Shown piece after piece: positions 30,049 to 36,141 of a stretch of 47,197 nucleotides of DNA. Position numbers and translations under genes: made by a program. The DNA is from Catenulispora sp. GTDB taxonomy: Bacteria; Actinomycetota; Actinomycetes; Streptomycetales; Catenulisporaceae. Each line of letters opens with the position of its first letter. Position 1 is the first letter of the stretch. The notes under the pieces were generated by a model. The model did no database searches. It was not told the origin of the DNA and saw nothing but the letters and a program-made list of their open reading frames with translations. Location: NCBI GenBank assembly GCA_013362315.1, contig JABFWL010000175.1, forward strand, positions 1-47,197, written 5' to 3'.

Positions 30049-31389
30049 ATGGACCAGACCACGCAAGCGCTCGACCGGACGACGTTCGCCGATCTCACAG
30101 CGGTCGCCGACGCCGTCCTCTACGAGGGCTATCTGCTGTACCCGTATCGGCCTTCGTCACCGAAGAACCGGGTGCGCTGGCAGTTCGGCGTGCTGCTCCC
30201 CCGGCGCTGGGCCGAGGCGCGCGGGCTGGACGACCGGAGCGTGGCAGGGTCGGCGGAGTCCTGGTGGCAGCAGACCGAATGCCTGGTCCACGGCGACCAG
30301 GACGCATCGCTGCGCTGCCGGGTCCGCTACCTCAAGCCGGCCGCTGACGCCTCGACCGAAGCGGCTCTGCGCGAGTTCGAGGTCGAGTTCAGGGTCGGCG
30401 ATCTACGGAACGGGCCCCAGCGGATCCCCCTTCTGGCCGAAGACTCGCCGGCCGCCGCGGTCACCGTCTCCCTGGCGGACGACGAGTCGACCGGGTCGGC
30501 CTCTGACCGGCTGCACCGGGTCCGGCTGCGCATTGAGAACACAGACGCCGGGGTCGACCCTGGCGTCTCGCGCGATGTCGCGCTGCGGTCCTCGCTGGTC
30601 GCCACTCAGGCGCTCCTCCTGGTGACGGGGGGCGAGTTCGTCTCGCTGCTCGACCCGCCCGAGTGGGCCGAGAAGGCCGCGCGCCGGTGCGTCAACGTCC
30701 ACACCTATCCGGTCCTGGCCGGCGCCGACGGCCGCGCCGACGCGCTGCTGTCCTCGCCGATCCTGCTCCCGGACCATCCGGAGGTCGCGCCGGAGAGCCT
30801 CGGCGACATGCACGACGCCGGGGAGATCGACGAGATCCTGGCGCTCCGGATCCTGACGCTGACCGAGTCCGAGAAGGCCGAGATGGCGCGCAGCGATCCC
30901 CGCACGGCGGAGATCCTGGCCCGGACCGAGGCGATCCCGGCCGAGGCGTTCGCCCGGCTGCACGGCGCGATCAGGTCGATGCGTCCGGTGCGGCGGATCG
31001 CCGCCGAGGACGTGTCAGACGTGTCAGACGTGTCAGACGTGTCAGACGTGTCGACGGACGGATTCCAGGTCCCGACCACAGTCGAAGCGCTGGCCGACGA
31101 ATCCGGGCAGGTGATCGAGAGCATCGTCGTCGACGGCGTTCCGCTGCGCCGCGGCGACCGGGTGCGACTGCGGCCGCGCGCCCATGGCACCGATCCCCAG
31201 GACCGGTTCCTGTCCGGCCGGACGGCCGTGGTGGAGAAGCTGCTGGTCGACATGGAGGGCGGCCGGCACTTCGCGGTCACCGTCGAGAACGACCCGGCCG
31301 CGGAGCTCAACCGCTGGTACGGCCGGTACCGCTACTTCCTCCCCGAAGAAGTCGAGCCCATGACGACGACACCGGAGAAGGAGGTCTGA
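30049..31389 (+). CDS. hydrogenase-operon accessory protein, function unknown
   Basis: About 446 residues with no domain I can name. The N-terminal half (GYLLYPYRPSSPKNRVRWQF and FGVLLPRRW) resembles uncharacterised proteins that accompany group 1h/5 hydrogenases, so a role in assembly or partner binding is likely but unproven. The second half contains a five-fold DVS repeat and then a beta-rich, possibly SH3-like segment (GVPLRRGDRVRLRPR ... GRTAVVEKL ... YFLPEEVE), reminiscent of small beta-barrel subunits. I chose 30049 because AGGA is seven nt upstream; in-frame ATGs at 29989 and 30019 are possible. The TGA overlaps the next ATG (TGATG). Confidence 0.65.
   Translation: MDQTTQALDRTTFADLTAVADAVLYEGYLLYPYRPSSPKNRVRWQFGVLLPRRWAEARGLDDRSVAGSAESWWQQTECLVHGDQDASLRCRVRYLKPAADASTEAALREFEVEFRVGDLRNGPQRIPLLAEDSPAAAVTVSLADDESTGSASDRLHRVRLRIENTDAGVDPGVSRDVALRSSLVATQALLLVTGGEFVSLLDPPEWAEKAARRCVNVHTYPVLAGADGRADALLSSPILLPDHPEVAPESLGDMHDAGEIDEILALRILTLTESEKAEMARSDPRTAEILARTEAIPAEAFARLHGAIRSMRPVRRIAAEDVSDVSDVSDVSDVSTDGFQVPTTVEALADESGQVIESIVVDGVPLRRGDRVRLRPRAHGTDPQDRFLSGRTAVVEKLLVDMEGGRHFAVTVENDPAAELNRWYGRYRYFLPEEVEPMTTTPEKEV
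31009..31053. repeat. 9-bp tandem repeat encoding DVS x5
   Basis: Five head-to-tail copies of GACGTGTCA, the last ending in G, encode Asp-Val-Ser five times in a linker between the two halves of the accessory protein. Confidence 0.93.
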
Positions 31390-31526
31390 TGGGCGGCATC
31401 ACCCTGCTCGCGCCGGGCACCCACTCGGCCGCGCCGGACCGACCGCTGCTGCTGACCCTGGCGGCTCCCCTCGTCGCCGGATACGACCGGCTGCGAGACC
31501 GGCTACAAGGAAGGCCCCGGACATGA
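31389..31526 (+). CDS. 45-residue small protein preceding the hydrogenase small subunit
   Basis: ATG at 31389 overlaps the upstream stop (TGATG) and its own TGA overlaps the small-subunit ATG (ATGA). AAGGAGG lies five nt before the start. The product begins MGGITLLAPGTHS, has a short hydrophobic stretch (PLLLTLAAPLVAGY) and an Arg-rich end. I do not recognise the family. The double coupling and strong ribosome site argue that it is translated, at least to drive small-subunit translation. Confidence 0.72.
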   Translation: MGGITLLAPGTHSAAPDRPLLLTLAAPLVAGYDRLRDRLQGRPRT

Positions 31527-32590
31527 CCGACACCAGCATGGCAACCGGCACCGGCACCGAGCCCACCGGCTTCGACGAGATCGACATCCTGTGGATCTCC
31601 GAGGGCATGAGCTGTGACGGCGACACAGTCTCCATCACCGCCGCCACCCAACCGTCGATCGAGGACGTGGTCCTGGGCCTGATCCCCGGGCTGCCCAAGG
31701 TGCGGCTGCACAACAAGGTGCTGTCGCCGACCCTCGGCGGCGAGGAGTTCCTGGCGCCGTACCGGGCCGCGGCCCGGGGCGAGCTCAGTCCGTTCATCCT
31801 GGTGATCGAAGGCTCGATCCCGAACGAGAACATCAACGGCGACGGATACTGGACCTCGTTCGGCAACGACCCGGAGACCGGCGAGCCGGTCACCCTGAAC
31901 ACGTGGATCGACCGGCTGGCGCCGCACGCCTGGGCCGTCGTCGCGGTCGGGACCTGCGCCGCCTACGGCGGCATCCACGCGATGGCCGGCAACCCGACCG
32001 GCTGCATGGGCCTGGTCGACTACCTCGGCGCCGACTACCGCTCCACGGGCGCCCTGCCAGTGGTGAACATCCCGGGCTGTCCGGTACACCCGGACAATTT
32101 CATGGAGTCGCTCACCTGGCTGCTGTTCCACGCCGCCGGCAAGGCCCCGCCGCCGCCGCTGGACGAGATGTTCCGGCCGCAATGGCTGTTCGGCAAAACG
32201 GTCCACGAGGGCTGCGATCGCGCGGCGTACTACGAGCAGGGCGACTTCGCCAAGGACTACAACTCGCCGAAGTGCCAGGTGAAGATCGGCTGCTGGGGTC
32301 CGGTGGTGAACTGCGACGTGCCCAAGCGGGGCTGGATGAACGGCGTCGGCGGCTGCCCGAACGTCGGCGGCGTCTGCATCGGGTGCACGATGCCCGGTTT
32401 CCCCGACAAGTTCATGCCCTTCATGGACATGGCGCCGGGGGCGAGCCTGTCGTCGCTGGCGATCAAGCCCTACGGCGCGGTGATCCGCCGGCTGCGCGGG
32501 ATCACCAACCGCACCGTCAACCGGGAGCCGAAGTGGCGGCACGACAAGGAGTTGCTGACCACCGGTTTCGACCCCAGATGGCGTCCGTGA
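31523..32590 (+). CDS. hhyS: [NiFe]-hydrogenase small subunit, group 1h/5 (high-affinity actinobacterial type)
   Basis: Electron-transfer subunit with three iron-sulfur clusters. The N-terminus has no twin-arginine signal, as expected for this group. The proximal-cluster segment reads GMSC31DGD34 instead of the usual CxxC pair; in the structurally studied actinobacterial-type enzyme an Asp replaces one Cys ligand, and D34 fits. Other cluster cysteines lie in VGTCAAYGG, NIPGCPVHPDN, VHEGCDRAAYY, KCQVKIGCWGPVVNC and GGCPNVGGVCIGCTMPGF. At 355 aa it is full length. It pairs with the large subunit 31 bp downstream and probably oxidises trace hydrogen to support persistence. Confidence 0.95.
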   Translation: MTDTSMATGTGTEPTGFDEIDILWISEGMSCDGDTVSITAATQPSIEDVVLGLIPGLPKVRLHNKVLSPTLGGEEFLAPYRAAARGELSPFILVIEGSIPNENINGDGYWTSFGNDPETGEPVTLNTWIDRLAPHAWAVVAVGTCAAYGGIHAMAGNPTGCMGLVDYLGADYRSTGALPVVNIPGCPVHPDNFMESLTWLLFHAAGKAPPPPLDEMFRPQWLFGKTVHEGCDRAAYYEQGDFAKDYNSPKCQVKIGCWGPVVNCDVPKRGWMNGVGGCPNVGGVCIGCTMPGFPDKFMPFMDMAPGASLSSLAIKPYGAVIRRLRGITNRTVNREPKWRHDKELLTTGFDPRWRP

Positions 32591-32621
32591 CACCCCTTCC
32601 CCCGACTGTACGGAGAGCACG

Positions 32622-34427
32622 ATGACGACGACGGCGAGCAGGCCCACGGAGGGCGACGTCCCGAAGGGCGATTCCCGGCTGGTGGAGATGGCGTGGGATC
32701 CGATCACACGCATCGTCGGCAACCTGGGCATCTACACGAAGATCGACTTCGAGGACCGCAAGGTGGTGGAGTGCCACAGCACCTCGTCGCTGTTCCGCGG
32801 CTACTCCGTCTTCATGAAGGGCAAGGACCCGCGCGACGCCGGCTTCATCACCAGCCGGATCTGCGGGATCTGCGGCGACAACCACACCACGTGCTCGGTG
32901 TACGCGCAGAACATGGCGTACGGGATCAAGCCGCCGATCCTGGCGGACTGGATCATCAACCTCGGCGAGGCCGCCGAGTACATCTTCGACCACACCCTGT
33001 TCCAGGACAACCTGGTCTTCGTCGACTACTCCGAGGCGATGGTCAAGGACACCAATCCCAGCGTCCTGCGACGCGCCGAGTCGACGGAGGCGCCGAACGC
33101 CGCGGTCCACGGCCTGCGGACCATCGCCGACATCATGCGCTCGTTCAACCCGTTCGAGGGCGACCTCTACAAGGAGGCGCTCCAGGTGTCCCGGATCACC
33201 CGGGAGATGTTCTGCCTGATGGAGGGCCGGCACGTCCATCCGTCGACGGTGTACCCCGGCGGGGTCGGCACGATGCCGTCGCCGAGCGTGTTCACCGACT
33301 ACCTGTCGAAACTCATGCAGGTCATGGATTTCATCAAGCGTTCGGTGGCGATGAACGACGACGTCTTCGACTTCTTCTACGAGGCGCTCCCGGGATACGA
33401 GGAGGTCGGCCGGCGTCGCGTGCTGCTCGGGTGCTGGGGCGCGTTCCAGAACCCCGACGTGTGCGACTACCGCTACGAGACGATGAGCGACTGGGGCCGG
33501 GCGATGTACGTCACTCCGAGCGTGATCGTGGACGGGAAGCTGCTCACCACCGACCTGGTCGACATCAACCTCGGAATCAGGATCCTGCTCGGCAGTTCCT
33601 ACTACGACGACTGGGCCGCCGAGGACCCGTTCGTGACCCACGACCCGCTCGGCAACCCCGTCGACCACCGGCACCCGTGGAACCAGACCACTCTGCCGAC
33701 GCCGCAGAAGCGCGACTTCGACGGCAACTACAGCTGGGTGATGAGCCCCCGGTGGTTCGACAAGAACAGCGGCGAGCACCTGGCCCTGGACACCGGCGGC
33801 GGCGCGTTCGCGCGGCTGTACAGCACCGCGCTGGCCGGGATCGTCGACACGCCGTATGTGAAGGCGACCGGGAGCAGCGTCCAGATCTCACTGCCACGCG
33901 GCGGCAATCTGCCCGAGCAGGTCCTGGAATGGCACATCCCCAAGTGGTCCAACGCCATCGAGCGCAACCGCGCCCGGGTCTACTTCGTCGCCTACGCCGC
34001 CGCCATGGCGCTGTTCTTCGTCGAGAAGGCCATGGACCGGGTCCGGGCCGGCGACACGAAGGTCTTCCAGGACTTCGAGGTGCCGGACGAGGCCATCGGC
34101 TGCGGCTTCCACGAGGCCGTCCGCGGCGTCCTGTCCCACCACCTGGTGATCAAGGACAAGAAGATCGCCAACTACCACCCCTACCCGCCGACCCCCTGGA
34201 ACGGCAGCCCCCGCGACAGCTTCGGAACCCCCGGCCCCTACGAGGACGCCATCCAGGGCACCCCGATCTTCGAGGAGAACGGTCCGGACGACTTCCGGGG
34301 CATCGACATCATGCGGGCGGTGCGGAGCTTCGACCCCTGCCTGCCGTGCGGCGTCCACATGTACGTCGGCTCGGGCAAGACCGTGCAGAAGCTGCACTCG
34401 CCCATGTTCGGGGCGAACCATGGCTGA
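32622..34427 (+). CDS. hhyL: [NiFe]-hydrogenase large (catalytic) subunit, group 1h/5
   Basis: Holds the NiFe(CN)2CO site. The L1 motif RIC81GIC84GDNH and L2 motif DPC573LPC576GVH579 supply the four nickel cysteines. A 22-residue tail starting MYVGSGK follows H579, the expected cut site of the maturation protease encoded upstream. The sequence opens with VEMAWDPITRIVGNLGIY, typical of the family. GGAGAG precedes the ATG at 32622. The last codons overlap the next gene. Confidence 0.96.
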   Translation: MTTTASRPTEGDVPKGDSRLVEMAWDPITRIVGNLGIYTKIDFEDRKVVECHSTSSLFRGYSVFMKGKDPRDAGFITSRICGICGDNHTTCSVYAQNMAYGIKPPILADWIINLGEAAEYIFDHTLFQDNLVFVDYSEAMVKDTNPSVLRRAESTEAPNAAVHGLRTIADIMRSFNPFEGDLYKEALQVSRITREMFCLMEGRHVHPSTVYPGGVGTMPSPSVFTDYLSKLMQVMDFIKRSVAMNDDVFDFFYEALPGYEEVGRRRVLLGCWGAFQNPDVCDYRYETMSDWGRAMYVTPSVIVDGKLLTTDLVDINLGIRILLGSSYYDDWAAEDPFVTHDPLGNPVDHRHPWNQTTLPTPQKRDFDGNYSWVMSPRWFDKNSGEHLALDTGGGAFARLYSTALAGIVDTPYVKATGSSVQISLPRGGNLPEQVLEWHIPKWSNAIERNRARVYFVAYAAAMALFFVEKAMDRVRAGDTKVFQDFEVPDEAIGCGFHEAVRGVLSHHLVIKDKKIANYHPYPPTPWNGSPRDSFGTPGPYEDAIQGTPIFEENGPDDFRGIDIMRAVRSFDPCLPCGVHMYVGSGKTVQKLHSPMFGANHG

Positions 34428-34794
34428 CCTCGTCCGCACGGCCGGGGCGGGAGCCGCCGGGCGGCCCCGCCTGGCCGACGCGGCCGTCCGGGAACGTCTG
34501 ACCGACCTGGACGTGGCGCTTGGCGACCTCGAGCAGTCGCCGGACGGAGGCCCGGCCCTCGATGCCGTAGCCGTACTCCTGGAGATCTACGGCGAGGCGC
34601 TGGCCAGAGTTCTCGACCACGCCGACCCGGCGACCCGTGCGGCGCTGACGGCCGACGAACTGGTCGGCCATCTTCTGGAACTGCACGGCATCCGGCCGCC
34701 AACCGTCCCGGCCCGCCCGGAACGCGAACCGCGGGGCAGCGCCTTCATCCCGGTCGAGGCGCTCGCGTTGTCAGCGAACCGAGCCGCACCGTGA
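34420..34794 (+). CDS. small helical accessory protein of the hydrogenase operon
   Basis: A 124-residue, mostly helical protein (LTDLDVALGDLEQ, AVAVLLEIYGEALARVLD, TADELVGHLLELHGIRPP). This pattern resembles the N-terminal helical part of NifU-like proteins found beside actinobacterial hydrogenases, but no NifU cysteine pair is present, so it would be a shortened version; I hold this assignment loosely. It starts inside the large-subunit gene (8-bp overlap) and ends over the next GTG. Confidence 0.6.
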   Translation: MADLVRTAGAGAAGRPRLADAAVRERLTDLDVALGDLEQSPDGGPALDAVAVLLEIYGEALARVLDHADPATRAALTADELVGHLLELHGIRPPTVPARPEREPRGSAFIPVEALALSANRAAP

Positions 34795-35447
34795 CCGGCG
34801 CTCTGGCCCGCCTCATCCGGCGGCCCGCGCGGCCCGGCCGGCTGCGGCCGGACCGCTGCGACCTGTGCGCCGTCGACATCGACGACAGGCACGCGCACCT
34901 GTGGGACGAACAGCACACCTCGATGCTCTGCGTCTGCGCCGCCTGCCGCCTGCTCTTCCCCGGCACCGGTCACACCTATCTGCCCGTCCCGGACCGCCGG
35001 ACCCGCCTCGCCGGAATCGATCCGGCTGTACTCGGTGTCCCGGTCGGTCTGGCCTACTTCGTCCGCAACCCGGAGGGCACCGTGACCGCCCACTACCCCG
35101 GCCCGGCCGGCGCGGCCACCTGGCAGGTGGAACCCGCCTACTGGGCGGCGGCCACCACTGCCGAACCCGCTCTCGAAACCCTCCATCCCACCGTCGAGGC
35201 CCTGTTGGTCAGCGCGGTCCGCACGGGTCCGGCGCAGACCTGGCTGGTCCCGGTCACCGACTGCCACCGCCTGACGGCTCTCATCCGCACGCACTGGACC
35301 GGCTTCCTCGGCGGCAGCCAGGTCTGGGACGAGGTCCGCCGCTTCTTCGACGACCTGGAACCCACCACTGCCGGGCCCAGGACGACCGAACCCCAGACGG
35401 CTGAATCCACGACCCGATCCCGAGAAAGGACCCCATCCCATGGCTGA
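34791..35447 (+). CDS. accessory protein with cysteine-rich N-terminus (DUF5947-like)
   Basis: 218 residues. CDLC at about 23-26 and CVCAAC at about 47-52 look like a metal-binding site. The central part (PVGLAYFVRN, VTAHYPGPAGAATW) is the type annotated as DUF5947 near [NiFe] hydrogenases; I recall this rather than having searched it. The two pairs could bind zinc or a cluster that serves electron transfer or assembly. GTG start at 34791 overlaps the preceding stop (GTGA). The C-terminus is Thr/Arg-rich and probably disordered. Confidence 0.65.
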   Translation: MTGALARLIRRPARPGRLRPDRCDLCAVDIDDRHAHLWDEQHTSMLCVCAACRLLFPGTGHTYLPVPDRRTRLAGIDPAVLGVPVGLAYFVRNPEGTVTAHYPGPAGAATWQVEPAYWAAATTAEPALETLHPTVEALLVSAVRTGPAQTWLVPVTDCHRLTALIRTHWTGFLGGSQVWDEVRRFFDDLEPTTAGPRTTEPQTAESTTRSRERTPSHG

Positions 35448-35649
35448 GATCAAGGTCGGCAAGCCCGACGTCGCTCCCGACACCACCGCCCACACCAAGG
35501 GCGTCCCCCAGGGCAACCGCAAGAACGCTTACGAGCGCATGATCGGCCACCACAGGGACGGCACCGCCGACGCCCGCCGCTCCACCGGCATCTCCCCCAA
35601 GGAGCACGACGCCATCCTGCCGACCATGCCCAACGTCCCGCCCGCCTGA
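35440..35649 (+). CDS. 69-residue hydrophilic small protein
   Basis: Starts 8 bp before the upstream stop, with AAAGGA nine nt ahead. The product is charged and Pro/His-rich (GVPQGNRKNAYERMIGHH), without cysteines or membrane segments. I do not recognise its function. The overlap makes it part of the hydrogenase operon. Confidence 0.65.
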   Translation: MAEIKVGKPDVAPDTTAHTKGVPQGNRKNAYERMIGHHRDGTADARRSTGISPKEHDAILPTMPNVPPA

Positions 35650-35673
35650 CCGATGAGCCTGAAGGAGCTTCCC

Positions 35674-35784
35674 ATGCCCCAAGCCCGCAGCTTCGCCGTC
35701 ACGGCCGCCCTCATCACCTTCCTGGTCCTCATCTGGAAGGAGATCCCGGCGATGCGCCGCTATGTCAAGATGGAACGGATGTGA
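35674..35784 (+). CDS. 36-residue single-helix membrane peptide closing the hydrogenase operon
   Basis: ATG at 35674 has GAAGGAG seven nt upstream; an in-frame ATG at 35653 lacks one. The peptide has one membrane helix (FAVTAALITFLVLIW) and the tail KEIPAMRRYVKMERM. The ELPxxRRYxKMxxM-type tail matches tiny actinobacterial proteins that I recall as DUF6893; no search was run. It is 24 bp after the preceding gene. A membrane-anchor or assembly role for the otherwise soluble hydrogenase is a guess. Confidence 0.7.
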   Translation: MPQARSFAVTAALITFLVLIWKEIPAMRRYVKMERM

Positions 35785-36141
35785 GGGAGCTTCGGGACGG
35801 CACGGGGCTCAGGCGCGGCGTACCCGAAACCGCACACCGGCCGGCCCGAATCAGAGACTGACCAGCCGCATCTGCCATGAGGTCGGCCGCCCGCCCACGC
35901 CACGTCACGTCACGTCACGGGATGGCAATCTGCGCGTCTCACGGTGCCGGGCACGTGACAATGACGGCACAGAGAGAAGGAGCGCCGCCGGCCCTTCGCT
36001 CGGGCAACTTCTCACCATGGCCACACCAGAACGCGGAAGGCCCACCCCTCGTCGTCGCCGAGTTCGTCGAGACGAGGGATGGGCCGGATCAGGACCCGTC
36101 AAGCCGTCAGCGGCCCTTCGGATCACCTGCCACGATTCCGA
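35785..36141. other. convergent intergenic region
   Basis: A 357-bp gap between plus- and minus-strand stops. It holds four tandem copies of the short unit GTCAC (about 35902-35918) and the long inverted repeat at 36039. Short open frames here lack ribosome sites and I see no gene. Confidence 0.6.
36039..36085. terminator. long hairpin between convergent genes, likely bidirectional terminator
   Basis: Arms GGCCCACCCCTCGTC (36039-36053) and GACGAGGGATGGGCC (36071-36085) pair over 15 bp with one mismatch and a 17-nt loop. No U-run follows on either strand, as is common for actinobacterial terminators. It lies midway between the hydrogenase operon end and the glycosidase stop. Confidence 0.6.

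Noticed and set aside
35902-35918. Short GTCAC tandem repeat
   Set aside because: Too short and isolated to call a regulatory or CRISPR-like element.
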